Source: an uncultured Sphingobacteriaceae bacterium (lineage in GTDB: Bacteria > Bacteroidota > Bacteroidia > Sphingobacteriales > Sphingobacteriaceae). Taken from it: DNA of 64,000 nt. The DNA lies in NCBI GenBank assembly GCA_946887045.1, contig CAMPKC010000016.1, positions 1-64,000 of the forward strand. Reading direction: 5' to 3'. The position numbers and the translations under genes were made by a program. Shown piece by piece: positions 53,764 to 62,294 of the stretch. Every line of letters begins with the position of its first letter. Position 1 is the first letter of the stretch. Below the pieces are notes generated by a model. The model did not search any database, was not told where the DNA came from, and saw only the letters and a list, made by a program, of their open reading frames with translations.

Positions 53764-55344
53764 ATGAAGCATAAAATAATAGGACTTCTGCTTTTAGGGA
53801 GTTTATCTATTAATGCTTTTTCGCAGAATACCACCGCGATTGAATACGCAAAGATGTTGACGCCGGAAGGGGCAAGGAAGCATCTTAGTATACTTGCTTC
53901 TGATGAGTTTGAAGGTAGAGAAACTGGACAGCCTGGAGCAGAGCTGGCCGCAAATTACATCGCCGCCGAATTTAAGAAGCTGAATTTGAAGGCACCGGTA
54001 CAGGGTTCGTACTTTCAAAAGGTGGGCCTGGTTGAAACCTCGTTTAGGGTGGATAAATTTCAAGTAAACGGACAGCGACTTCAGAACCTTAAGGATTTTT
54101 ATCTGCGAACGGCTAAAAACGATGTGAAGGTTAAAGCCGGGAAAATCGTTTTCGCTGGCTATGGAATTACTACAGATACTTATGATGATCTGAAAGGGAT
54201 TGACATAACCGGTAAAGTTGTGCTGGTAATCGGAAAAGATGAGCCAATGAAAAATGGCGTTTCAGTAATTTCGAACAGTAGCGAGTTGTCTGAATGGTCA
54301 ACATCTCGGGATAAAAGGATCCAGAATCTCAGGTCTAGGAAGCCAGCATTAATACTTTCGATAAATCCTGATCTACCCCGGATTTTATTGTCGGCAAATG
54401 GACATTTGAGTGAACCTGTAATCTCTTTGAAAAAGCCTGCTTTAAATAATCTTCCACCTCAGGTGGATATAATTCAGATTACGCCTGGCACTGCAAATGT
54501 CTTCCTGAAGAAAAGCGGAAAAACTATCGAACAATTAACGGCCGCGATTAATAATTCTGGCCGACCTGTCAGTAGGATTTTTAAAGCCGATTTCGAAGGT
54601 TCGTATGGCAATAAAGTAAAAGATGTAAAGGCTTCGAACGTGTTAGGTTATTTAGAAGGCTCGGATTTGAAGAACGAATTACTTGTCGTTTCTGCACATT
54701 ATGATCATGTGGGATTGAATCCAGCCGGTCCTGACAAAGTGTTTAATGGAGCGGATGATGATGGTTCGGGAACAACAGCCGTTCTTGAGCTTGCCAGGAC
54801 ATTTGCAAAGGCTAAGAAAGATGGGAAGGGTCCACGACGAAGTATTTTATTTTTAGCTGTGGTAGGCGAGGAGAAAGGCCTTTTAGGTTCTGAGTGGTAT
54901 TCTGACAATCCGGTATTTCCTTTGTCTAATACGGTGACTAATTTGAATATCGATATGATCGGAAGGGTTGATCCAGCTCATAAGGATAGCGCCGACTATC
55001 TTTATTTAATCGGTTCGGATAAGTTAAGTACTCAATTACACGAGATCTCCGAAAACGCCAATGCAACTTACACAAAGCTCAAGATTGATTACAAGTACAA
55101 CGACCCCAAAGATCCTGAGCGAATATATTATCGTTCAGATCATTATAACTTTGCGAAACATGGTATCCCGATTGTTTTTTATTTTAACGGTGTACATGAA
55201 GATTATCACAAAGTAAGTGATGAGATAAGTAAGATCAATTTCCCATTATTAGTAAAGAGAACTCAATTGGTTTTTCACACAGCCTGGGATATTGTTAACC
55301 GTGATAAAAGGCCCGTAGTGGATGTTATGGAGTCTGCTAAGTAA
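53764..55344 (+). CDS. Secreted M28-family aminopeptidase with PA domain
   Basis: 526 residues from ATG 53764, giving a signal peptide MKHKIIGLLLLGSLSINAFSQ; an in-frame ATG at 53752 would overlap rpiB. Order: N-terminal part of peptidase, PA-like insert (about 125-250, VFAGYGITTDTYDDLKGIDI), then the M28 zinc core: SAHYDHVGL (His), NGADDDGSGTTAVLEL (bridging Asp), VVGEEKGLLGSEW (Glu pair), NIDMIGRVD (Asp), and NGVHEDYHKVSDE (His). It removes N-terminal residues from peptides in the periplasm or outside. Followed by a repeat-rich convergent gap. Confidence 0.92.
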   Translation: MKHKIIGLLLLGSLSINAFSQNTTAIEYAKMLTPEGARKHLSILASDEFEGRETGQPGAELAANYIAAEFKKLNLKAPVQGSYFQKVGLVETSFRVDKFQVNGQRLQNLKDFYLRTAKNDVKVKAGKIVFAGYGITTDTYDDLKGIDITGKVVLVIGKDEPMKNGVSVISNSSELSEWSTSRDKRIQNLRSRKPALILSINPDLPRILLSANGHLSEPVISLKKPALNNLPPQVDIIQITPGTANVFLKKSGKTIEQLTAAINNSGRPVSRIFKADFEGSYGNKVKDVKASNVLGYLEGSDLKNELLVVSAHYDHVGLNPAGPDKVFNGADDDGSGTTAVLELARTFAKAKKDGKGPRRSILFLAVVGEEKGLLGSEWYSDNPVFPLSNTVTNLNIDMIGRVDPAHKDSADYLYLIGSDKLSTQLHEISENANATYTKLKIDYKYNDPKDPERIYYRSDHYNFAKHGIPIVFYFNGVHEDYHKVSDEISKINFPLLVKRTQLVFHTAWDIVNRDKRPVVDVMESAK

Positions 55345-55367
55345 TAAGTAGTATTTGTAACAGGTAG

Positions 55368-55573
55368 TTATCAAGTACTAAGTAGCAATGGGGTAGAAGA
55401 TATCCTAACAAAGGTATAAATCAGGTGTCAAGATCCGGTTCTGAGCCCGATCTCGATACCTGATATTAATACTGCGTATCAAGACCTGGGTTGATCTTGA
55501 TACATGTTTCATTATTAGGATCTGCGTCTGGTCTTGATACTTGCTACTTTATAGTTGCTACTATCAAGATACC
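55368..55573. repeat. Cluster of TATCAAG/CTTGATA motifs in both orientations
   Basis: Seven related copies lie between two convergent genes: TTATCAAGTAC (55368), GTGTCAAGATCC (55425), TCTCGATACC (55451), GTATCAAGACC (55476-55486), GATCTTGATAC (55493), GGTCTTGATAC (55530-55540) and TATCAAGATACC (55562). GTATCAAGACC and GGTCTTGATAC form an exact 11-bp inverted repeat. The region may end transcription from both sides. Confidence 0.6.
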
Positions 55574-55579
55574 CTAGAC

Positions 55580-56059
55580 TTAAAGAATTATCCTAATCGA
55601 CAGCCCTACGCCTCTTTCATAAAAACCTGAGTACGGGGTTAAAACAAGTGCAGGTTTCCAGTCTAAAGAAAGATTTAGTGGAGATCCTGGTATCACATAA
55701 TCGAGTCCAAGTACTCCGTCAACGCTTAGATAAATGTCATTATCTCTGTCGTCATCATTTTTGTAATTAATACTTCCTATAGAAGCACCACCACCATAAT
55801 ACCATTGTAACCCGGCAGCACCACGTATTGGGTTATGGACCTCATATAATCCAGTTAGGTTCACGTAAGAATCGTTTCGGCGATTTCTAATGTTTAAAAT
55901 AAAGTCTAATGCGCGGTCTGATTGAATAAAGGTTTTGTACGTAACACCGTAGGCATCTCCCAATCTTACACCTAAGGCGTTTTTGTATTGAGCATTTACT
56001 GTAGAGGCCGAGATAAACATCAAGCCTATAACTAAACAGGATAATAAAAACTTTTTCAT
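55580..56059 (-). CDS. Small secreted outer-membrane beta-barrel-like protein
   Basis: 159 residues; signal peptide cut near TVNAQ. The mature protein has amphipathic strands (NALGVRLGDAYGVTYKTFI, RALDFILNIRNR, LNLSLDWKPALVLTP) and ends ERGVGLSIRIIL, as in small eight-stranded barrels of Bacteroidota. No enzyme motif. It is transcribed alone on the minus strand, convergent with the M28 peptidase gene. Function unknown. Confidence 0.7.
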   Translation of the reverse strand: MKKFLLSCLVIGLMFISASTVNAQYKNALGVRLGDAYGVTYKTFIQSDRALDFILNIRNRRNDSYVNLTGLYEVHNPIRGAAGLQWYYGGGASIGSINYKNDDDRDNDIYLSVDGVLGLDYVIPGSPLNLSLDWKPALVLTPYSGFYERGVGLSIRIIL

Positions 56060-56243
56060 TTTGTAATTACAATAACAGTTAAAAATTGTTCTGCAGCCTA
56101 ATTTCAGTGCAGTGTGTGTATTAGATGTGTTTCCTAAAAGGAAGGTTGCAAATATAAAAAAATTAAGTGATGCGTAATGTTAGGTAGAACTTACCCGTTA
56201 ATGTTAAAATAAGTTAATCTCTAGTTTTTGAATTATAAAAAGA

Positions 56244-56251
56244 TAAATTTG
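56244..56251 (+). promoter_or_regulatory. Candidate -7 box for the FKBP lipoprotein genes
   Basis: TAAATTTG fits TAnnTTTG and ends 8 bases before the ATG at 56260. If used, the mRNA would be almost leaderless. No good -33 box. Confidence 0.4.
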
Positions 56252-56259
56252 TGCCGGTT

Positions 56260-56739
56260 ATGAAAAATGTAAAAAGCTTACTGTGGTTGTTGTTGTTTGT
56301 GCCTGTTTTGATTAGCGGTTGTAAAAAAGACGATCCCTATGATGCTGAAGCCCAGTTGCAAAAAGATGAAGAGCAGATTAAAAATTACCTGACTGCTAAC
56401 AATATTCTAGCTGAAAGACATTCCAGTGGAGTTTATTATGTTATTTCTGAGCCCGGCGAGGGAGACGTGACTTATGCCGGATCTACCAACGTTAAAGTAA
56501 CCTATACTTTAAGTTTACTGGGAGGGGAGGTAATTCCACAAACAACTGAACCTATTACTTTTGCGCTTGGGGGTGTTATCGTTGGGTGGCAAATCGGAAT
56601 TCCTCTGATCCAAAAAGGTGGTAAAATCAGGTTGTTTATACCTTCCGGTTATGCTTACGGTCCGCGTTCGCAGGGCAATATCCCGGCAAATTCGATTCTC
56701 GACTTTGAAATTGACTTACTTGATGTTATCGTTAACTAA
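56260..56739 (+). CDS. FKBP-type peptidyl-prolyl isomerase lipoprotein
   Basis: 159 residues from ATG 56260 (an in-frame GTG at 56251 lies in a promoter-like box). Lipobox ISGC gives Cys21, followed by KKDD. A helical stalk (about 30-55) leads to one FKBP domain (about 60-158): VKVTYTLSLLGGEVI, GWQIGIPLIQKGGKIRLFIPSGYAYG, and IPANSILDFEIDLLDV. These proteins help protein folding at the envelope by proline isomerisation. The domain is short and some active-site aromatics differ from human FKBP12, so catalysis is not certain. Co-transcribed with the next gene, 7 bases away. Confidence 0.87.
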   Translation: MKNVKSLLWLLLFVPVLISGCKKDDPYDAEAQLQKDEEQIKNYLTANNILAERHSSGVYYVISEPGEGDVTYAGSTNVKVTYTLSLLGGEVIPQTTEPITFALGGVIVGWQIGIPLIQKGGKIRLFIPSGYAYGPRSQGNIPANSILDFEIDLLDVIVN

Positions 56740-56746
56740 AAATAGA

Positions 56747-57643
56747 ATGAAATTAAATTTAGGTAAAGCTTTTTGTTTTTCTCTTGTAATACTTGTATTA
56801 GCTACGGGCTGTAAAAAGGAGTACGAAAGTATTGAAGAGCTGGATGCAAAAAACATAGAGACTTACATTAGCCAGAATAATTTAAGCTTTACAAAATCGA
56901 ATAAGGGTATATATTATGATATTTTAAAAGAAGGATCGGGTTCCGATGTTGCTTATTCGGACAAGGTTCAATTCGTATATACGGTTCGTTCACTCGACGG
57001 ATCCTATATTAATACCGATACTGTCGTGAATCACTACGGGGGATCTGGTCAATTTTTAGGTTATTTCACTCCGGAGCCGGTGCGGACCGCTATTAAAGAA
57101 AATTTGAAAAAACGTGGTGGTGAGATACGGGTTTTAGTGCCATCGCATTTGGCATATGGCAGAGGTGGGAGCGGTCCTATCCCGGGGAACGCTTCTTTAG
57201 ACTATACTGTAAAAGTGCTCGCACTGAATGGATTACCTGCATATGATGATGCCAGTATCAAGATGTATATGCAAACTTCAAATCTCAGCGGATTTACAAA
57301 GTTGAAGGAAGGATTGTATTATAAAATAATCGAACCGGGTACTGGAAGTCCAATTACACAAGATTCTGTCGTAACAGTTCAATACAAGGGTAAACTTTTC
57401 AACGGAACAATATTCGATCAGACACAGGGAACTAATACTGCTACTTTCCTTCTTTCTGAAACAGTAGAGGGCTTCAAAGACGCTGTTGTTCTGATCAAAG
57501 AGGGAGGCTCAATAAAAGTCCTAATGTCCTCAGCTCTTGGCTATGGATTGGATGGCAGCCGAAATCAATTCGGCACTTTTACAATTCCACCATTCTCATG
57601 TCTCGACTTTGAAATTAAGGTTACGGAGGTAGATCAACCATAG
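56747..57643 (+). CDS. Lipoprotein with two FKBP-type isomerase domains
   Basis: 298 residues from ATG 56747; a longer frame overlaps the previous gene and has no signal. Lipobox LATGC gives Cys22. The first FKBP domain (about 65-165) ends HLAYGRGGSGPIPGNASLDYTVKV; the second (about 190-297) has VTVQYKGKLFNGTIFDQTQ and FKDAVVLIKEGGSIKVLMSSALGYG. The second is closer to active FKBPs than the first. Probably a periplasm- or surface-facing folding factor working with the preceding single-domain protein. It converges on the photolyase gene with 15 bases between the stops. Confidence 0.88.
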   Translation: MKLNLGKAFCFSLVILVLATGCKKEYESIEELDAKNIETYISQNNLSFTKSNKGIYYDILKEGSGSDVAYSDKVQFVYTVRSLDGSYINTDTVVNHYGGSGQFLGYFTPEPVRTAIKENLKKRGGEIRVLVPSHLAYGRGGSGPIPGNASLDYTVKVLALNGLPAYDDASIKMYMQTSNLSGFTKLKEGLYYKIIEPGTGSPITQDSVVTVQYKGKLFNGTIFDQTQGTNTATFLLSETVEGFKDAVVLIKEGGSIKVLMSSALGYGLDGSRNQFGTFTIPPFSCLDFEIKVTEVDQP

Positions 57644-57658
57644 TATTTAAATTACAGG

Positions 57659-58978
57659 TTACTTATAATAGCTTTCTTTCGCTTCTTTATAAGTATTCAA
57701 GGCTCGTTCTCGTGCAAATTTGTGCTCGACAATGAGAGAAGGATATTTAAATGGATCTTCAAATTCGCGGATCCATTTTTTTATATACTTAAGTTCGGGG
57801 TCAAACTTCCTGGTTTGTAAATCAGGATTAAAAATTCTAAAATAAGGTGCGGCATCGTTTCCAGTGCCTGCAGCCCACTGCCATCCCCCAACGTTGCTGG
57901 CCATGTCGTAATCTATAAGCTTCCTGGCAAAATATGCCTCTCCCCACCGCCAGTCAACTAACAGGTGCTTGCATAAGAAACTGGCAGTTATCATTCTCAC
58001 ACGATTATGCATCCATCCCGTGGCGTTTAGTTGCCTCATTCCTGCGTCTACAATAGGATAGCCCGTTTTTCCTTCACACCATGCCTCAAAATCCTTTTCA
58101 TTATTTATCCAGCGGATATCATCAAATTCTTTTTTAAAAGCATGGTTTTCTGTTTCAGGGAAATGCCATAAAATCATGCTATAGAAGTCTCTCCAGATTA
58201 ATTCAGAAAGCCATACAGATGAGTGGAGGTTTGCTTCAGCAGCCAGCTCCCTGATGCTTAATGTACCAAATCGAAGATGAATGCCGATGCGGGACGTACC
58301 CTCTACCGAAGGATAGTCACGAAGATTTTCATAATTGGCTAAAATAGGCTTATACACTTTTTCAGGTAAGGATATAGAACTCGGGGAAAACCCAATATCA
58401 GTTAAGTCTGGAACCTTGAACGATGCCTTTTTGAAAAAGTTTGGATTTAAGATCGGATACGCTTTAAAATGAAAGTCAGGTCGAAGCAAGCCAAGCCATT
58501 TTCGTTTATAAGGGGTAAATACAGTATATGGCTTGCCATCATCTTTAATTATTTCGTCGGTATCGAAAATAACATGATCCTTATAAGCAGTGAACTTAAT
58601 GCCATGATGAGCTAATAATGCAGAAATTTCGGAATCGCGTTTTCTTGCATAAGGTTCGTAGTCTCTATTGACAAATACTTCATTGATTTCATATTCGTTA
58701 ACTAGTTCTTTCCATGCAGTAATTGGAGTCGAATACTTTATAAGAATCGAAGAATTGTGTTTGTTCAGCTCACTATTTAGTTCCATCAGTGCCCGATGGA
58801 TAAATGTTAACCTGGCATCATCTTTATCCTGTAGTTTCTCTAAAATATCCTGGTCGAAAATAAAGATTGGCAGCACCGGAAGATCCGACTTTAATGCGTG
58901 ATACAGGCCCGCGTTGTCCTGTATCCTTAAATCTCTTCTGAACCAGAATACATTAACAACAGGTTTTTTCTCAGGCAT
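57659..58978 (-). CDS. Deoxyribodipyrimidine photo-lyase (class I CPD photolyase)
   Basis: 439 residues. N-terminal Rossmann domain starts VNVFWFRRDLRIQDNAGL; C-terminal FAD domain has GEAYFARKLIDYDMASNVGGWQW near 350 and NDAAPYFRIFNPDLQTRKFDP near 378, characteristic of class I repair enzymes rather than signalling cryptochromes. WRDFYSMILWHFPE is the substrate-side segment. The enzyme splits UV-induced pyrimidine dimers using light. Its start overlaps the end of the TIGR01777 gene by 8 bases, so the two are translationally coupled. A DASH cryptochrome lies 2 kb away. Confidence 0.93.
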   Translation of the reverse strand: MPEKKPVVNVFWFRRDLRIQDNAGLYHALKSDLPVLPIFIFDQDILEKLQDKDDARLTFIHRALMELNSELNKHNSSILIKYSTPITAWKELVNEYEINEVFVNRDYEPYARKRDSEISALLAHHGIKFTAYKDHVIFDTDEIIKDDGKPYTVFTPYKRKWLGLLRPDFHFKAYPILNPNFFKKASFKVPDLTDIGFSPSSISLPEKVYKPILANYENLRDYPSVEGTSRIGIHLRFGTLSIRELAAEANLHSSVWLSELIWRDFYSMILWHFPETENHAFKKEFDDIRWINNEKDFEAWCEGKTGYPIVDAGMRQLNATGWMHNRVRMITASFLCKHLLVDWRWGEAYFARKLIDYDMASNVGGWQWAAGTGNDAAPYFRIFNPDLQTRKFDPELKYIKKWIREFEDPFKYPSLIVEHKFARERALNTYKEAKESYYK

Positions 58979-59882
58979 AAATATCCGTTAATGCGCTTTC
59001 TAGTGTTGGAAACTTAAACTTGAATCCAGCCTTTTCGATTTTATCTGAAGATGTCCGATTGCTGTTCAGTACAACCCTGCTCATTTCTCCAAGCCAAATT
59101 CTTAATGCGATTTCTGGTACGGGCGGCAGCCATAGACGTTTTTGAAGTTGTTTTGCAATAGCCTTGGTTAGTTCTCTATTTGTTACCGGAACTGGCGCTG
59201 TCATATTATAAATGCCACGAATTTCTTCGTTCTCCAAAGCATACAAATACATACTGATTACATCTTCAATATGTATCCACGGAACCCATTGTTTTCCGGA
59301 ACCTAAGGCCGCTCCAAAACCTAGTTTTATTGGCTTGGCGATCTGCGGCAGAGCGCCTCCGAGCTGAGTTAACACCATTCCCGTCCTAAGCTTTACCAAC
59401 CTAATGCCCAGATTTTCTATCTTGTCCGCTGCTCTTTCCCAGGCCAGACAAGTATTTGCGAGGAAATCAGTGCCCGGCTCGCTTTCTTCTGTTAAGATTT
59501 CGTCTTTTCTGTCGCCATAATGGCCCACAGCTGAGGCTGAAATGAAGGTTTTAACAGTATGGTTTGGATGTTCTTTAAGAACATCGTGTAAGAGTTTTAA
59601 TGATCCGGTGCGACTCTTGATTATCTGTTGTTTGCGTTTCTGAGTCCATGCTTTATCAGCGATGCCCTCACCGGCCAGGTTTATTATAGCATCCACGTTT
59701 TCAATGCATTTGGGATCAATCTCCATACGGGAAACATCCCATTTGAAGGTCTTTACGCCGGGATTGGATTTTGATAAGTTGCGGCTGAGGTGATAGACGG
59801 TAAAACCTCTTTCGATCAAGAGTTGGGTTAGTGGATTTCCAATAAGTCCGCTTGCTCCCGCTATCAAAACTGTTTTACTCAT
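58971..59882 (-). CDS. TIGR01777-family NAD(P)-binding epimerase-like protein
   Basis: 303 residues. The NAD-binding motif GASGLIGNPLTQLL is near residue 8 and the extended SDR core follows (INLAGEGIADKAWTQKRKQ near 66, SASAVGHYGDR near 114). The C-terminus has the DUF1731 ending: WLPPVPEIALRIWLGEMSRVVL and KAGFKFKFPTLESAL. Function is not established for this family. The overlap with photolyase suggests shared expression, and Bacteroidota often have this pair together. Starts 39 bases from the divergent ferredoxin gene. Confidence 0.88.
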   Translation of the reverse strand: MSKTVLIAGASGLIGNPLTQLLIERGFTVYHLSRNLSKSNPGVKTFKWDVSRMEIDPKCIENVDAIINLAGEGIADKAWTQKRKQQIIKSRTGSLKLLHDVLKEHPNHTVKTFISASAVGHYGDRKDEILTEESEPGTDFLANTCLAWERAADKIENLGIRLVKLRTGMVLTQLGGALPQIAKPIKLGFGAALGSGKQWVPWIHIEDVISMYLYALENEEIRGIYNMTAPVPVTNRELTKAIAKQLQKRLWLPPVPEIALRIWLGEMSRVVLNSNRTSSDKIEKAGFKFKFPTLESALTDIYA

Positions 59883-59905
59883 AGTCTATTGTTAACTCTA
59901 TTGCG

Positions 59906-59913
59906 TATTTTTG
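59906..59913 (+). promoter_or_regulatory. Candidate -7 box for the ferredoxin gene
   Basis: TATTTTTG fits TAnnTTTG and ends 8 bases before the ATG at 59922. It lies in the short divergent gap between two genes. The -33 region is weak. Confidence 0.4.
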
Positions 59914-59921
59914 GTTTTAAT

Positions 59922-60275
59922 ATGCTTTTCACAAAACACGTTTTTATTTGCACGAATCAGCGCCCCGCAGGTTCGAGAGTCAGTTGCGGCGAATCTCATG
60001 GAATGGAGCTGGTTGCTGCCTTTAAAAAATTGATTAAAGATAAGGGTTTGAATACAGAAATACGGGCCCAAAAAACTGGTTGCCTCGAAGCATGTGAAGC
60101 GGGGCCCTCGGTAGTAGTTTACCCCGAGGGTGTCTTTTACAGTCGAGTTCAGCTCAGTGATGTCGAAGAGATTGTAACTGAACATCTTGAACATAACAAG
60201 CCTGTCGAACGACTGATAATGGACTTCAGGGAATTACCCTGGTATAGAAAGAAACAAGATCAAGGCAGTGATTAG
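59922..60275 (+). CDS. Thioredoxin-fold (2Fe-2S) ferredoxin
   Basis: 117 residues from ATG 59922; the 11 residues from an upstream start are non-conserved and lie in the promoter. Cluster cysteines: Cys in HVFICTNQR near 10, Cys in SRVSCGESHG near 20, and a pair in KTGCLEACEAGPSVVVYPEG near 54 and 58. This is the pattern of thioredoxin-like 2Fe-2S ferredoxins, related to NuoE C-terminal domains. It should pass electrons to an unknown partner. It overlaps by 4 bases with the convergent CBS gene. The partner oxidoreductase is not identified here. Confidence 0.88.
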   Translation: MLFTKHVFICTNQRPAGSRVSCGESHGMELVAAFKKLIKDKGLNTEIRAQKTGCLEACEAGPSVVVYPEGVFYSRVQLSDVEEIVTEHLEHNKPVERLIMDFRELPWYRKKQDQGSD

Positions 60276-60700
60276 CTGTTGATATAGGATTCAAGTTGCT
60301 CAATGGTTGACCTCTGGATTTCAATAATTGATTTTACCGCATCGCCAATCGAAACCATACCGCATACCTGATTATTCTCAATAACAGGTAAATGTCGGAT
60401 GTGTCTTTCTGTCATTATGTTCATGCAATAGTCAATGGTGTCCGTTGGCAAAATAGTAATCAATGAAGCTGTCATGATTTCGCTAACAGGTGTGTCTTTG
60501 GAAGACTTTCCTTTTAGAACTATTTTGCGAGCATAATCTCTTTCAGTGAAAATGCCACGTAGCTCATTTCCCTCCATAACTAACAAAGCGCTAATATTTT
60601 TATCCATCATGACTTCCAGAGCCTCATACACGGTAGTTTCGGGGCTTACTGAATAAACTTGTGATGGCTTAGTTGCAAGGATTTGGCTAACTGTCTTCAT
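60272..60700 (-). CDS. CBS-domain protein
   Basis: 142 residues, essentially two CBS repeats: first about 8-60 (ETTVYEALEVMMDKNISALLVMEGNELRGIFTERDY) and second about 72-130 (DTIDYCMNIMTERHIRHLPVIENNQVCGMVSIGDAV). Such stand-alone pairs bind adenine nucleotides or NADH-type ligands and sense energy state. No effector domain is attached. Transcribed on the minus strand, convergent with the ferredoxin gene. Its target is unknown. Confidence 0.93.
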   Translation of the reverse strand: MKTVSQILATKPSQVYSVSPETTVYEALEVMMDKNISALLVMEGNELRGIFTERDYARKIVLKGKSSKDTPVSEIMTASLITILPTDTIDYCMNIMTERHIRHLPVIENNQVCGMVSIGDAVKSIIEIQRSTIEQLESYINS

Positions 60701-60911
60701 AATTGGTTGTTTCTTTAAAGTTAAGAATAATTTTTTACATTGAGTAATCGCTTATTAAATCCAAAGATGTCATGTTAAAAAAAATGTATTCTGCAGGCCA
60801 GATTAGCCTTCTTTTATTGTCTTCATGGTGTCAATAATGATTTCATTTTTGTGACAATAGAATAGTTTAATACAATTTTAACTATTTTGCATCAAATTGG
60901 TTTGTGGATAT

Positions 60912-62183
60912 ATGAATGGAAAAACCATATTAGTTTGGTTTAGAAATGATTTAAGGGTTCATGATAATGAGATTTTACTTGAAGCAGTAAAACGTGCCGA
61001 AACCGTTATTCCTGTTTATTGCTTCGACCCCCGCTATTTTACTGAAACCAAGTATGATACAAAGAAAACGGGCTCGTTCAGAGCAAAGTTTTTGCTGGAA
61101 AGTGTCAATGGCCTGCGAGAATCTCTGCGAAGCCTGGGTGGGGATTTAGTGATAAGATTCGGCATGCCAGAAGAGATTCTGCCCGAGATATGCCAAACGT
61201 ATTCTGTTTCTGAAGTTTATCATCATCGTGAAGTGGCGGCAGAAGAGACGGAGATATCCGGCAATGTTGAGTCTGCTTTATGGAAGCAACAAATTAATCT
61301 TAAACACTTCATTGGTCATACTCTCTACCACAAGGAAGATTTACCGTTCCCGATAAGAGATATTCCTGACGCCTTCGCAGTATTTAAAAAGAAAATTGAA
61401 AGAGACAGCAGCGTGCGCCCTGGTTTTGCAACGCCTGAGCATATACGGATTCCTGGTAATATCGACTGCGGAAATCTTCCTGCTTTATCCGATTTAGGGG
61501 TGTCGGCGCCACGTGTTGATGAGCGTGCTCAATGGCGGTTTGTTGGGGGTGAGAAGGAGGGTCTATTCCGTCTTTCGGATTTTTTATTGAACTATCAGGC
61601 TCCCCCGAAAGGACAGAAAAATGTTATCTCAACAAATTCTTTGCTGTCGCCATGGCTTGCTTTAGGATGTCTGTCGCCGCGCGAGGTTTATTGGCAAGTG
61701 AGAAATTTTGAGAAAGAGCATGTTTCCCGAGATGTTGCTGCGCATATTGTGCTTGAACTCCAGTGGCGGGATTACTTTAGATTTATGCTAAAAAAGCACG
61801 GCAGCAATACGACGCATAGCTCCCATTATCCTGAACTTGCTGAATCCGAATCCTTTAATAAATGGAGGAAGGGTAAAACCGGTAATGCTCTCATAAATGC
61901 CTGCATGGCAGAATTAAACTCAACAGGTTTTATTAATAATCGCTGCAGGCAAAATGTAGCATTATACCTCGTGAATGATTTAAGGGTAAATTGGAAAGCA
62001 GGGGCAGCCTATTTCGAGGAAAAATTAATTGATTATTCGCCTGCAAGTAATTGGGGGAATTGGACCTATATAGCCGGCGAGGGGGTTATGTCTGTAAACA
62101 AGCCCATAGCGATAAAGGCAGACATACACTCAGAGGAGCTATACATAAAGAAGTGGGCGCCCCTGGTAAAAGAGGTGCGATAA
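60912..62183 (+). CDS. DASH-family cryptochrome
   Basis: 423 residues from ATG 60912; an in-frame TTG at 60897 is less likely. N-terminal Rossmann domain starts ILVWFRNDLRVHDNEI. The FAD domain has LQWRDYFRFMLKKHG near 290, GFINNRCRQNVALYLVNDL near 340, and DYSPASNWGNWTYIAGEG near 375, the DASH signature. DASH proteins bind FAD and MTHF and repair dimers in single-stranded DNA or RNA; a photosensory role is also proposed. With the class I photolyase nearby, the region handles blue light and UV damage. A possible -7 box TATTTTGC lies at about 60884-60891. Confidence 0.92.
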   Translation: MNGKTILVWFRNDLRVHDNEILLEAVKRAETVIPVYCFDPRYFTETKYDTKKTGSFRAKFLLESVNGLRESLRSLGGDLVIRFGMPEEILPEICQTYSVSEVYHHREVAAEETEISGNVESALWKQQINLKHFIGHTLYHKEDLPFPIRDIPDAFAVFKKKIERDSSVRPGFATPEHIRIPGNIDCGNLPALSDLGVSAPRVDERAQWRFVGGEKEGLFRLSDFLLNYQAPPKGQKNVISTNSLLSPWLALGCLSPREVYWQVRNFEKEHVSRDVAAHIVLELQWRDYFRFMLKKHGSNTTHSSHYPELAESESFNKWRKGKTGNALINACMAELNSTGFINNRCRQNVALYLVNDLRVNWKAGAAYFEEKLIDYSPASNWGNWTYIAGEGVMSVNKPIAIKADIHSEELYIKKWAPLVKEVR

Positions 62184-62256
62184 ACTTTTTTTTGCAATAA
62201 ACTTCGATTTAAATCATTTTTTAAGGAAATACTTAAAAAATATAGGCCTAAACTCT

Positions 62257-62264
62257 TATTTTTG
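62257..62264 (+). promoter_or_regulatory. Candidate -7 box for sucA
   Basis: TATTTTTG followed by CGG fits the TAnnTTTG consensus, 30 bases before the ATG at 62295. No good -33 box is visible. Confidence 0.5.
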
Positions 62265-62294
62265 CGGCTACTTTTTAGAAAATCAGAAATTTCC

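Noticed and set aside
56618..56746. Upstream extension of the double-FKBP gene
   Set aside because: It overlaps the preceding FKBP gene in another frame and would remove the lipoprotein signal from the N-terminus.
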